This document shows positions 16,927-26,545 of a stretch of 64,000 bases of DNA, in pieces. Where the stretch lies: contig JADJWQ010000006.1 in NCBI GenBank assembly GCA_016716265.1, positions 1,639,501-1,703,500 of the forward strand, in the 5' to 3' direction. The first letter of the stretch is position 1; the number at the start of each line of letters is the position of its first letter. The notes under the pieces were generated by a model that saw only the letters and a program-made list of their open reading frames with translations, was not told where the DNA came from and ran no database searches. The DNA is from Planctomycetota bacterium (GTDB taxonomy: Bacteria > Planctomycetota > UBA1135 > UBA2386). The position numbers were made by a program, and so were the translations under genes.

Positions 16927-19900
16927 CGGCCGAATCAGACCGCCGCGACGCGTTGGAGCAGGAGCTGTGGGAGCTCGAGTTCGGCTGCCACGAGGAACCT
17001 GACGCGCTGCGCGCCAGGATCGACGCCGACGCGGGCCTGCGTGCGCTGCACGCCGAGGTGCGCGCCGCCGCCGCGCTGCTGCGCGACGCCGCGCGCGTCG
17101 ACGTGCCGCCGCTCGCCGTGCCGGCCGGTGCCGCGCCGACCAGTGCGCCGCGTGCCGGGCCGACCGCCCGCGAGCGCTGGCGCGCGGTGGGCCGGCGCTG
17201 GGCGATGTTCGCGGCAGCCGCGCTGCTGATCGCGCTGCCGTTCGTCGTGTCGTGGGGCTGGCACGAGTACCGGCTCGCGCGCCAGCAACGCAGCGACCTG
17301 CACGTGGTCGTCAGCGGGCCGCGCGGCGCGGGCACCGGCGCGGGCTACGCGTTCACGATCGAGGCGCGCGACGGCACCGGGGCGCCGGGCGCCGTCCACG
17401 ACGTCGCGTGGCGCGCGCTCGACGACCACGGCGCCGAGCTCGCCCGAGGCCACGTCGACGTCGCCGGCACCGCGCGCGTCACCGTGCCGGCGTCGCTGGC
17501 GCGCGTCGCCCGGGTCTCGGTGAGCGCCCCCGGCGTGGCCGGCGGCGACCGGCTCGAGCTCGCCACCGTCGGGGCGAGCGCCCCGCCGTTCGTCCACATC
17601 GACACCGACCGACCGCTGGTCCGTCCGGGCGAGACGCTGCGTTCGCGCATCGTGGTCCTCGACCGCACGACGCTGACCCCGGATCGCGGGATCCGCGTCG
17701 TCCTCGCGCGGCTCGCCGATCCGCGCGGTGCGACTGTCGCCGAACGGCGCCTCGCGGTCGACGCCGAGACGGGAGTGGCGCCATTCACCTGGCAGCTCGC
17801 CACCGACGCGGCCGGCGGCCGCTACACGATCGACTGCCGCGCGAGCGATGCGCCGACGGTGCTCGCGAGCGCGACCGTGCTGGTCCGCTCCTACGCGCGC
17901 GACCGGCTCGCCAAGCGCGTGACGCTCGATCGCGATACCTACGCGCCGGGCGAGCGCGGCGCGGCCGAGATCGCGGTCGAGCGCCTCGGCGACGGCGGCC
18001 CGGCGGCCGGCGCGCAGCTCGACGCCGAGCTGTGGGTCGACGGGACCCGGTTCAGCGCGACCACCGAGCGGCTCGGCGACGACGGCCGCGCGACCGTGCG
18101 GTTCGCGGTGCCCGACGACGTCGAGCGCGGTGCGGCCCGGCTGGTCGCCCGCATCACGGACGGCGGACTCGTCGAGACCGCCGTGCAGCCGTTCGTCGTG
18201 CCGACCGGGCGCATCGACGTGCGCGCGTGGCCCGAGGGCGGCGCTCTGCTCGCCGGCGAGGAGAACCGGATCTACGTCGAGGTGCGCGACCCGCTCGGGC
18301 GCGGCGTCGCCGCGAGCGGCGCGCTGCTCGACGCCGGCGGCGAGCGGATCGCGACCGTCGCGACCGCGGGCCCGGGCCTCGCGCGCGTCGCGTTCACACC
18401 GCGCGCTGGCGAGCGCTACGAGCTGCGCATCGACGCGCCGACCATCGCGCGCATCGCGCTGCCGGCGACCGAGCCGGACGCGGTCCTGCTGCGCTCGCTG
18501 CACGACCTGCAGCCGGGCGGTGCACCGCTGTCGATGCGCGTGGCGGCGGCGCGCGGCGAGCGGCTGCTCGTCGCGGCGTTCTGTCGCGGCCAGCTGGTCG
18601 GGCAGGCGACGGTCGAGGGCGCCGGGCCGCACGACGTGGCGATTCCGCTCGACGACCGCATCACCGGCGTGCTGCGCGTCACGGTGTTCGACGCCGCGAT
18701 GCACCCGCGTGCCGAGCGGCTGGTACGCCGCGCGCTCGACCGCCCGCTGGCGGTCGACGTCGTCGCCGAGGCCGCGACGGTCGCGCCGGGCGGGACGCAG
18801 CGCGTGCGGGTCGTCGCGCGCGATGCGGACGGCGCGCCGGTGCCGGGTGCCGTGCTCGGCATCGCGGTCACCGACCTGGCGCCCTGGACGCGGGCCGACG
18901 CGGAGCGCGTCGGCCTCGCCGACGATGTCGCGCTGTTCGCCGACGCGCCGCGGCCCACCGATCTACGGCCGCTCCTGGCCGGCGGTGCGGACGCCGATCG
19001 CCGCGCCGACCTGCTGCTCGGCACGCTCGGCTGGCGGCGCTACCTGTGGGCGAGCGATACCGTGCCCGCCGGCTTGGACGACGGGCTGGTGGCGACGGCG
19101 CTGCTCGATGCGCCGCTCGCGATGCCGCAATCGGCGGACTCGGAGGCGGCATTGGCGCGGCGCCACGCCGAGGCGCGCGCCGCTGCGCGGCGGGCGGAGG
19201 AGCGGCTCACCGATGTGCTGCTCGCCCTGCTCGTTGTCCTGGTCCTCGCGTCGATCACGGAGCTGACCCTCGCGTGGACCCGGGCGATGGGCCTGCCGAT
19301 GGCGTTGCGCATTGCAACCGTGCCGTGTGCGCTGCTCGTCGTCGCCATGGTCGTCATGGCGACGACCGCGAACGTGTTGTCTTCAGCGAGCTGGCCCGGC
19401 GAGGACGCAGCGGTGTCGCTCGCCGCGGGAGCGGTCGAGCCGCGCGCCGAGACCGGCGTCGCGACGACCGCTGACCGGCCGCCCGCGGGTGACACGGGAG
19501 TCGACGCGACCGCGCGCCTCCGCATCGTGCGGGAGGCGGAGCGCGCCGAACGGATCGCGGCCGGCCTGGTCGCGTTCGACGACGAGGACGATCTGCTGGT
19601 CCAGGGCCGGCTCGTGCAATGGCCGGCCGGCTACCTGCACGCCGGCGACGGCGATCCCGCCACGCGCGACGACTTCACCGAGACCGTGTGCTGGCAGCCC
19701 GCGCTGCGCACCGACGCAGCCGGCCTGGCCGAGGTCGGGTTCACGATCGGCGAGCAGGTCACGACCTGGCGCATCGACGTCGATGCGCACGCGGCAGGCC
19801 ACCTCGGTGGTGCGACGGCGCACTTCGCCAGCGCGCTGCCGCTGCGGGTCGAGGCGGTGGTGCCGCCGGAGCTGACCGCCGGCGATCGCCTGCTGCTGCC

Positions 19901-21749
19901 GGTCGCGGTCGAGGACCGCGGCGACGACGCCACCGTCGAGCTGCGCTGCGCGACCGCTGGCGCGCTGCGACTCGCGGCACCCGGTGACGCGCAGGTCGCG
20001 CTACAGGACGGCCGCGGCCGCGCGCTGGTCGCGCTCGACGCCGTCGCGACCGGCGACGCGGCGGCCGCCGGCAGCATCGAGATCGGCGTCCGCGCTGCGA
20101 CGGGGCTGAGCGACGTGGCGCGGCACACGCTGGCGGTGCTGCCGCGCGGCTTCCCGCACGCGCGCAGCCGCGCCGGCACGCTCGGCGACGAGCCGCAGAC
20201 CGTGCCGCTGGCGGTGCCGGGCGACGCGCGCGGCGTGCTCGCGCGGCTGCGGCTGTTCCCGAGCCCGCTCGCACAGCTCGAGCAGGGCCTCGACGGCATG
20301 CTGCAGGAGCCGCACGGCTGCTTCGAGCAGACCTCGAGCACGAGCTACCCGAACACGCTGGTGCTCGCGTTCCTCGACGCGACCGGCACCGTGGCACCGG
20401 CGACCGAGCGGCGCGCGCGCGAGCTGCTCGACGCGGGCTACCGGCGCCTGGTCGGCTTCGAGTGCCCGCACCGTGGCTACGAGTGGTTCGGGCACGATCC
20501 CGGCCACCAGTCGCTGTCCGCCTACGGGCTGCTGCAGTTCCACGACCTACGGGCGGTCCACGCCATCGTCGACGACGACATGCTGGCGCGCACGCGCGGC
20601 TACGTGCTCGCGACGCGGGACGGCACCGGTGGCTTCAGCGCGGAAGCGGGTGGCTTCCATTCGTTCGGCGCCGCCCCGGACGCGGTGCGCAATGCCTATG
20701 CGACCTACGCGCTCCTCTACACCGGCGAGCCGGCCGGCGAACTGCGCGCGGAGCTCGACGCCGTGGAGACGCACGCCGGGCTGACCGGCGACGCCTACGA
20801 GCTCGGTATCGCAGCTTGTGCGCTGCAGCTCGGCGGACGGGCCGAGCCGGCGCGCGCAGCCTGTATTCGGCTCGCTGCATTGCAGGAGTCGGACGGCTCG
20901 CTGCAGGGCAGGACGACCAGCATCACCGGGTCCCTGCGCCTGGACCTGCGCGTGGAGACGACGTCGTTCGCGGTGCTCGCGTGGCTCGGCGACCCGACCG
21001 GTGCCCACCACGACGCCGCGCTGCGCGCCGTACGCTGGCTCGGCGACGTGCGGCGCGGCTCCGGCACGTTCGGCGCGACGCAGGCGACGATCCAGGCCCT
21101 GCGCGCATTGACCGCGTGGGCGCGGCAGAGCCCGAGCGGAGCCGTGCAGGGCGAGGTCGTCGTGCGCGACGCGGCCAACCGCGAGGTCGCACGACTCCGT
21201 TACGCGGCGGCCGACCCACACCCGCTCGAGGTCGACCTGCGGCCGGCGCTCGGCGCGGACGGCACCGCGACCCTGACGCTCTCGCGCGACGGCAGCGGCG
21301 AGCTGCCGTGGGTCGTCGACCTGCGCTACCACGCCGAGCAGCCCGCCGACGACCCGGACGCCCCGTTGGCGCTCCGCACCTACCTGCCGGCGCGCGCGAG
21401 CGAGGGCGAGGTGGTCGCGCTGCGCGCGCTCGTCACCAACCTGACCGGCGCCGCCCTGCCGATGACCTGCGCGTCGCTCGGTCTGCCGGCCGGCCTGGAG
21501 GCGCGCAGCAACGTGCTCGACGACCTCGTCGCGCAGGGCACGATCGCGGCATGGGAGACGCGCGGCCGGGACGTCGTGCTCTATTGGCGCGGGCTGGCCC
21601 CCGACGCCGCCGTCGAGCTCGCGCTCGAATGTGTCGCGCGCTTCCCCGGCCGCACGGCCGGCCCCGCGTCGCGCGCGTGGCTCTACTACGCACCGGACGC
21701 CCAGCGCTGGGCCCCGCCGCTCGCCATCGACGTCGCGCCCGCGCGCTGA
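16923..21749 (+). CDS. Alpha-2-macroglobulin-like membrane protein with anti-sigma-like N-terminus
   Basis: A 1608-residue protein. Residues 1-90 are polar and helical (EPDALRARIDADAGLRALHA) and resemble the cytoplasmic sigma-binding part of RskA-type anti-sigma factors. A transmembrane helix follows at about 93-112. Residues 115-760 are beta-rich macroglobulin domains with an MG2-like segment (FVHIDTDRPLVRPGETLRSR). Two further hydrophobic helices lie at about 765-785 and 793-815. The remainder is the alpha-2-macroglobulin half, with the thioester motif Gly-Cys1133-Phe-Glu-Gln1136 inside EPHGCFEQTSSTSYPN, followed by the alpha-helical toroid expected of the thioester domain. Bacterial macroglobulins trap attacking proteases in the periplasm. 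The 4-bp overlap with the sigma gene and the N-terminus suggest that this one also signals to transcription. The thioester residues appear intact. Confidence 0.88.
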   Translation: MTAESDRRDALEQELWELEFGCHEEPDALRARIDADAGLRALHAEVRAAAALLRDAARVDVPPLAVPAGAAPTSAPRAGPTARERWRAVGRRWAMFAAAALLIALPFVVSWGWHEYRLARQQRSDLHVVVSGPRGAGTGAGYAFTIEARDGTGAPGAVHDVAWRALDDHGAELARGHVDVAGTARVTVPASLARVARVSVSAPGVAGGDRLELATVGASAPPFVHIDTDRPLVRPGETLRSRIVVLDRTTLTPDRGIRVVLARLADPRGATVAERRLAVDAETGVAPFTWQLATDAAGGRYTIDCRASDAPTVLASATVLVRSYARDRLAKRVTLDRDTYAPGERGAAEIAVERLGDGGPAAGAQLDAELWVDGTRFSATTERLGDDGRATVRFAVPDDVERGAARLVARITDGGLVETAVQPFVVPTGRIDVRAWPEGGALLAGEENRIYVEVRDPLGRGVAASGALLDAGGERIATVATAGPGLARVAFTPRAGERYELRIDAPTIARIALPATEPDAVLLRSLHDLQPGGAPLSMRVAAARGERLLVAAFCRGQLVGQATVEGAGPHDVAIPLDDRITGVLRVTVFDAAMHPRAERLVRRALDRPLAVDVVAEAATVAPGGTQRVRVVARDADGAPVPGAVLGIAVTDLAPWTRADAERVGLADDVALFADAPRPTDLRPLLAGGADADRRADLLLGTLGWRRYLWASDTVPAGLDDGLVATALLDAPLAMPQSADSEAALARRHAEARAAARRAEERLTDVLLALLVVLVLASITELTLAWTRAMGLPMALRIATVPCALLVVAMVVMATTANVLSSASWPGEDAAVSLAAGAVEPRAETGVATTADRPPAGDTGVDATARLRIVREAERAERIAAGLVAFDDEDDLLVQGRLVQWPAGYLHAGDGDPATRDDFTETVCWQPALRTDAAGLAEVGFTIGEQVTTWRIDVDAHAAGHLGGATAHFASALPLRVEAVVPPELTAGDRLLLPVAVEDRGDDATVELRCATAGALRLAAPGDAQVALQDGRGRALVALDAVATGDAAAAGSIEIGVRAATGLSDVARHTLAVLPRGFPHARSRAGTLGDEPQTVPLAVPGDARGVLARLRLFPSPLAQLEQGLDGMLQEPHGCFEQTSSTSYPNTLVLAFLDATGTVAPATERRARELLDAGYRRLVGFECPHRGYEWFGHDPGHQSLSAYGLLQFHDLRAVHAIVDDDMLARTRGYVLATRDGTGGFSAEAGGFHSFGAAPDAVRNAYATYALLYTGEPAGELRAELDAVETHAGLTGDAYELGIAACALQLGGRAEPARAACIRLAALQESDGSLQGRTTSITGSLRLDLRVETTSFAVLAWLGDPTGAHHDAALRAVRWLGDVRRGSGTFGATQATIQALRALTAWARQSPSGAVQGEVVVRDAANREVARLRYAAADPHPLEVDLRPALGADGTATLTLSRDGSGELPWVVDLRYHAEQPADDPDAPLALRTYLPARASEGEVVALRALVTNLTGAALPMTCASLGLPAGLEARSNVLDDLVAQGTIAAWETRGRDVVLYWRGLAPDAAVELALECVARFPGRTAGPASRAWLYYAPDAQRWAPPLAIDVAPAR

Positions 21750-22012
21750 CGACCGGCCCGCCGCGGCACCCCGCCGCGGCGACCGGCCGCAGCCGGTGTC
21801 CGGCACGCCCGAGCTCCGCTGATCGCCGACCGGAACGGATCGCGGTCCGAGCGAAAGACGTCGCCGCGCGGCGGCAATGGGCCGCGGCAACTCCGGCCGA
21901 CCGACCGCGGGTCGACACGCGTTCGACGAGCCAGGCCGCGTTCCGCGTGAGGGGATTCCCCGAGGACCGGTACGGCCGGTAGAACTCCCGCACTCGCTCG
22001 GGCCTGCTCGCC

Positions 22013-24634
22013 ATGTCCATCACGCCTCGCCTCCCACAACTCGTCCTCGCGATCGTCCTCGCGCTCTCGATCGCGACCCGCTCGACCGCCCAGGTCGCCG
22101 TGTATCACGGCGTCTCGTCCGCGACCCACCAGACGCAGTGGACGACGCTGTCCGGCCAGGGCTACCGTCCGATCGCGTTGAGCGTGTCGGGCGGAATGGC
22201 CGCGCAGCGCTACTCGGCGGTGTGGGTCCGCCGGTCCGGCCCGCGCTTCGCCGGAGTCCACGGGCTGACGCGGGCCCAGTACGCCAGCTGGCGAACGAGC
22301 ACGCGGGCCGCAGGCTATCGGCCACTGCTCGTCACCGCGTCCGGTGCCGGGACCGACGAGGTATTCGCGGCAGTCTACGTGGCCGACAACAACACCGCGG
22401 TCGTCGACGAGTACGAAGCCACCGCGGCAACGATCCACTCGAAGATGGACTGGGCCTGGAGCAACGGCTTCATCCCGGTCTGCATCGAGGAGTACGGGAC
22501 CACGACGGCGCCTCGATTCTGCGGCGTGTGGGAGCCGTACAGTGGTGATGCGGCCTGGGGCTACTCCATCCAGGACACCGCGACCGGCTACCAGGAGGTC
22601 TTCGATGCGCACACGGAGGCACACGCCAGGCCGGTGTTCGTGGACATCTCGGATCGGCAGACCTACAGCTCCATCTGGCGCGACGACCAGGTCGGCTCGT
22701 GGACGGCGCTCCACGACCTGACCGCCACCGCATTCCAGAACGAGATCAACAACCGGCCGGGTCAGTTCCCGCTCTTCGCGCAGTGCGGTGGCAGCGGCAC
22801 GGCAGCCCGTTGGGTCACCTGCTTCGTGACCTCGGATACGGTGCGCGCGCGGACGCTGTCGCGCTCCGGAATCGCCGTGCCCGCTCTGGCAGCGCTGGAC
22901 GACTACGTGGCGGATCTGGTGCAGGACAACGATGCACGGGCCGCAGCGCTCGCGATCGCGAAGAACGGCCGACTGGTGCTGGCGCGCGGCTACACCTGGG
23001 CAGAGCCCGGCTATCCGATCACGCAGCCGACCAGCATGTTCCGGATCGCGAGCTGCAGCAAACCGCTGACCGCACTGGGTGCGCACGTCCTGGATCAGGA
23101 TCCGTCGTTCATCTTCTCGATGAACACGCTGGTCGCGGCGAATCTCGGGCTCAACGGGACCGATCCGAGCTTCAACACGGTGCGCGTCCGCCACACGATC
23201 CAGCACTCGTCCGGCGTGCTCCGCGACACGAACTCCTGGACGATCGCGCAGTGGATGAACCCGCTGTTCCCGGTGCTGCCGGTCACCGCCGCGGCAACGG
23301 CGAGCTACGCCGCCACGCAGCCGCTCCTGTTCCCCCCTGGCACCGGCGACCAGTATTCGAACGTCGCCTACACGTTGCTGGGCCAGGTCCTCGAGAACGT
23401 CGCCGGCAAGTCGTTCGAGCGGGTGCTCCGCGAGGACGTCGCCGCTCCGCTGGGCGTCACGCGCCTGTGGATCGGCGGGAGCCGCCGAAGCCAGCTGCGG
23501 ACCGGCGAGGTCTACTACCACGACGATCGCCTCGCCATCGGGCCGAGCGATCTGCACACCGACCGGCGCCGGCTCGCCGGCACCTACGGCGGCGGGTCGT
23601 ACGGGAACATCCCGCGCATCGACGCGCCGGGCGGGGTGGTGACGTCGGCGGTCGACTACGTCCGCATCCTGACCGGGGCCTACGAGCTGGCCCGCGACGG
23701 CGTGCTGCTGACGCCGACCACCGCGAACAACGCGCTGGCCGCGCCGGTCGCGCCGGTCGCGGTCGATCTCGGCGGCTTCGCGCAGGATCCGCGATCCGGC
23801 GGCGTCGTCGCGCACGGCAAGTCCGGCGTGCTGCCCGGCGTCTCGACGCAGGTCATCCATCGGAGCGACGGCATCTCGATCGCCGTCTTCGTCAACAAGT
23901 CGAGCTCGCACGCGAATCGCGCGACGCTCAATCAGCTCGTCGAAGGCGTGACCAGCTGGCCGACGCACGACCTGTTCCCGACCTACGGGCTGCCAGCGTT
24001 CCCTCGCATCGTGCCGCGGGTGGAGACGGTGCAGACGGCGTCGCTCCCGAACGTCACCGACTCCGCGTTCGTCGTGATCGGCGAGGTCTTCAGCGGGGTC
24101 GACCGGGTGTCGTTCGGCTCCAATTCGATCACGAACCCGGGCAGCTGGGCGAGCGGCTGGTTCACCATCGTGAGCGACCAGCGGATCGAGATCCACCCGC
24201 CCCAGGGGCTCGCTCCTTCGACCTACACCGCGCGACTGTGGAACGGGCTCGCTGCCAGTGATCCGTTCGACCTGTCGGTGACGTCCACGACGTCGCTCCT
24301 GCTCGGGGGCCCGGCGACGACGTTCACCGGGTTCGAGCTCGTCGCCGCCCGCGGACGCGCCTCGGCCAGCTCGCTCGCGCTCCTGTGCCTCAGCCCGTCG
24401 AACGTCCGCAGCTATCTGCCGGGCATCGTCGACCTCGGTCTCGGCGCCGGGTTCAGCCTGATCGAGACCTGGCCGGACGCCCTGGCGTTCAACCCGTTCA
24501 CGGGCTGCGCACGGTGGCAGGTGCCGGATCCCGGATTGGGCACCTGGTACTTCCAGGTGCTGTTGTTCGACCCCATCGCTCGCGACCCGACGCCGTTCCC
24601 GACCACGAACGTCCACGCGGTCCGCGGCCTGTGA
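22013..24634 (+). CDS. Secreted beta-lactamase-fold serine hydrolase with repeat N-terminus (polyglycine hydrolase-like layout)
   Basis: An 873-residue exported protein with signal peptide MSITPRLPQLVLAIVLALSI. Residues about 27-285 consist of repeated units with the pattern strand, R(Y/F)xAVW, then (H/Y)GLTxxxY, an arrangement known from the N-terminal domain of polyglycine hydrolases. Residues about 295-650 are a class C beta-lactamase/DD-peptidase fold with Ser347-Cys-Ser-Lys350, Tyr448-Ser-Asn450 and His601-Gly602 (VAHGKSGVLPG) as the three active-site motifs. The C-terminus carries an IPT-like stretch and then the exported-protein domain shared with other genes here. It probably cleaves a peptide or ester outside the cell; the substrate is unknown. 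The 263 bp upstream hold no other gene. Confidence 0.85.
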   Translation: MSITPRLPQLVLAIVLALSIATRSTAQVAVYHGVSSATHQTQWTTLSGQGYRPIALSVSGGMAAQRYSAVWVRRSGPRFAGVHGLTRAQYASWRTSTRAAGYRPLLVTASGAGTDEVFAAVYVADNNTAVVDEYEATAATIHSKMDWAWSNGFIPVCIEEYGTTTAPRFCGVWEPYSGDAAWGYSIQDTATGYQEVFDAHTEAHARPVFVDISDRQTYSSIWRDDQVGSWTALHDLTATAFQNEINNRPGQFPLFAQCGGSGTAARWVTCFVTSDTVRARTLSRSGIAVPALAALDDYVADLVQDNDARAAALAIAKNGRLVLARGYTWAEPGYPITQPTSMFRIASCSKPLTALGAHVLDQDPSFIFSMNTLVAANLGLNGTDPSFNTVRVRHTIQHSSGVLRDTNSWTIAQWMNPLFPVLPVTAAATASYAATQPLLFPPGTGDQYSNVAYTLLGQVLENVAGKSFERVLREDVAAPLGVTRLWIGGSRRSQLRTGEVYYHDDRLAIGPSDLHTDRRRLAGTYGGGSYGNIPRIDAPGGVVTSAVDYVRILTGAYELARDGVLLTPTTANNALAAPVAPVAVDLGGFAQDPRSGGVVAHGKSGVLPGVSTQVIHRSDGISIAVFVNKSSSHANRATLNQLVEGVTSWPTHDLFPTYGLPAFPRIVPRVETVQTASLPNVTDSAFVVIGEVFSGVDRVSFGSNSITNPGSWASGWFTIVSDQRIEIHPPQGLAPSTYTARLWNGLAASDPFDLSVTSTTSLLLGGPATTFTGFELVAARGRASASSLALLCLSPSNVRSYLPGIVDLGLGAGFSLIETWPDALAFNPFTGCARWQVPDPGLGTWYFQVLLFDPIARDPTPFPTTNVHAVRGL

Positions 24635-24656
24635 CGCGCGAGCGCCGGCAGGTCGC

Positions 24657-25445
24657 ATGCGCGTCGTCTCGCTGAACTGCTCGAACACCGAGATCGTCTG
24701 CGCGCTGGGCTGCGCGGAGCGGCTGGTCGGAGTCGACGACGACTCCGACTGGCCGGTCGACGTCGTCGCACGCCTGCCGAAGGTCGGGCGTGACCTCGAC
24801 ATCGACATCTCGAAGGTCGCGGCACTCGAGCCCGATCTGGTGCTCGCGTCGATCACGGTGCCGGGCCACGAGGAGGTCGTCGCCGGATTGGCGCGCGCGG
24901 GGCTGCGCCACCATGCGCCCGAGACGCAGCAGCTCGCGGACGTCTACCAGGACATCCGCGACATCGCGGCGCTGCTCGACGTGCCGGACCGTGCCGCCAC
25001 GGTGATCGCGCAGATGCGTGCCGCCATCGAGGCACCGCCGGAGCTCACCGGGCTCGCCCCCGACGAGCGTCCGTCGGTGCTCGTCCAATGGTGGCCGAAG
25101 CCGGTGATCGCGCCGGGCCGGCGGAGCTGGGTGCACGACCTGCTCGAGCACGCCGGCGCGCGCAATGCGCTCGGCGATCGCGACGTGAAGAGCACGCCGC
25201 TGACCGACGACGAGGTCGCCGCCCTCGATCCGGACCTGATCGTCATCTCGTGGTGCGGCGTTCCGTCCGCCAAGTACCGCACCGACGTCGTCACCGGCAA
25301 CCCGCGCTTCGCGACCCTGCGCGCCGTCCGCACCGCCCGCGTCCACCCGATCCCCGAGGCCTACCTCGGCCGCCCCGGCCCCCGCCTCACCGAAGGCACC
25401 CGCGCCCTCCGCCCCCTCCTGGCTTCCGATCCGTACCGGGGCTGA
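24657..25445 (+). CDS. BtuF-like cobalamin/metal-chelate binding protein without signal peptide
   Basis: A 262-residue protein of the type III periplasmic-binding fold. Its opening MRVVSLNCSNTEIVCALG and the paired ALEPDLVLASI and ALDPDLIVISWCG segments match the BtuF/FepB family that binds vitamin B12 or iron chelates for ABC importers. No signal peptide or lipobox is present at this start, and no ABC permease or ATPase gene is nearby, so it may act in the cytoplasm or depend on a remote transporter. It follows the hydrolase gene by 22 bp on the same strand and may share its transcript. The ligand is not predictable from the sequence. Confidence 0.8.
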   Translation: MRVVSLNCSNTEIVCALGCAERLVGVDDDSDWPVDVVARLPKVGRDLDIDISKVAALEPDLVLASITVPGHEEVVAGLARAGLRHHAPETQQLADVYQDIRDIAALLDVPDRAATVIAQMRAAIEAPPELTGLAPDERPSVLVQWWPKPVIAPGRRSWVHDLLEHAGARNALGDRDVKSTPLTDDEVAALDPDLIVISWCGVPSAKYRTDVVTGNPRFATLRAVRTARVHPIPEAYLGRPGPRLTEGTRALRPLLASDPYRG

Positions 25446-25468
25446 TTATTACATCAGGCGGCGTCGGC

Positions 25469-26545
25469 TCACGGAGCGCCCAGGAACGCCGCGATCGCGG
25501 CCGCGACCTCGGCCGGCCGCTCCTCCTGCGGGTAGTGGCCGCACTCTGCGATCGTCACCAGCCGCGCGTCAGGGATGTCCGCCGCGAACCGCCGCCCGTA
25601 GCGCTCGACGGCATACGCGTGGTCCTGCTGCCCCCAGATCACGAGCGTCGGCTGCCGCAATCCAATCAGCTCGGCGTGGCGAGTCCCATTCTCGTCGCGC
25701 ACGAGATCGATCATCGCCCGCCAGCTGTCGGCGCTCTCGCAGACCTGGAACACCTCTTCGACGCGGTCGGCCGGCACCGGCGCACGGAAGTGCACCTGCA
25801 GTGCGCCGCGGACCCGCTCGCGCGCATTGAGCGCATAGCCGATCGACGCCAGCGCGTTCTGCCGCATGACGACCTCCTCCGGGAGCCAGTCGCCGTCCGC
25901 GCGCGGGTAGCCCGACGAGTCGATCAGCACGAGCCGCCCAACCAGGTCGGGATGGTCGAGCGCGCAGCGCCACGCGAACTCGCCGCCGTAGCTCTGGCCG
26001 ACCAGACAGACGTCGCGCAGCCCGAGCGCGCGCAGTGCCGCCGCGATCCAGTCGGCACCGGTCTGGAACCCACCGCCCTTCGGCCACGGGGTGCGCGTCA
26101 CGCCATGGCCGACGATCTCCAGCGCGTAGACGTCGCAGCGCCCGGCGAGACCACCGGGACCGAACAGCACCTCGCTCCACGTGAACAGCGTGTGCGGCGT
26201 CGGGTGCACCAGCACGATCGGGGGGGCGTCGGCAGGCAGGGGGTCGGCGACGCCGGCGCGCCGCGGCACGTGCACGTAGGTCAGCTCCCCGGTCGCGGCA
26301 TTGCCTGTCCCATCCGCCGTCCCATCCGCCTTCCCGGCCGCGACCTCGAGCTCCCGCCGCTGCAGTCCGACGGCGCGGAACGGCGCGTTCTTGTCGAGCC
26401 CGAGCAGCCGTCCCTCGATCGTGTCCTTCGACGGCACCGAGCCGTCGAGCAGCCACCACAGCCACGCCGCCGCGGCGAGCAGCAGGATCAGCAGGATGCG
26501 TAGCGCCCAGGCCATGGCATTTGGCTTCGCGGCGCCGTGCCTCAC
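25469..26545 (-). CDS. Membrane-anchored alpha/beta hydrolase
   Basis: A 358-residue alpha/beta hydrolase with an N-terminal membrane anchor (MAWALRILLILLLAAAAWLW). The nucleophile elbow is GQSYGG (Ser in LVGQSYGGEF), the oxyanion-type segment is VLVHPTPHTLFTW, the acid is in VIWGQQDHAYAVE and the histidine in ECGHYPQEERP. The product fits the epoxide hydrolase/haloalkane dehalogenase-like branch; the substrate is unknown. A GTG start at 26545 overlaps the stop of the preceding gene by 4 bp (GTGA), which I take as the true start; the ATG at 26515 directly before the anchor is the alternative. It is co-transcribed with the dihydroorotate dehydrogenase-like gene. Confidence 0.85.
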   Translation of the reverse strand: MRHGAAKPNAMAWALRILLILLLAAAAWLWWLLDGSVPSKDTIEGRLLGLDKNAPFRAVGLQRRELEVAAGKADGTADGTGNAATGELTYVHVPRRAGVADPLPADAPPIVLVHPTPHTLFTWSEVLFGPGGLAGRCDVYALEIVGHGVTRTPWPKGGGFQTGADWIAAALRALGLRDVCLVGQSYGGEFAWRCALDHPDLVGRLVLIDSSGYPRADGDWLPEEVVMRQNALASIGYALNARERVRGALQVHFRAPVPADRVEEVFQVCESADSWRAMIDLVRDENGTRHAELIGLRQPTLVIWGQQDHAYAVERYGRRFAADIPDARLVTIAECGHYPQEERPAEVAAAIAAFLGAP

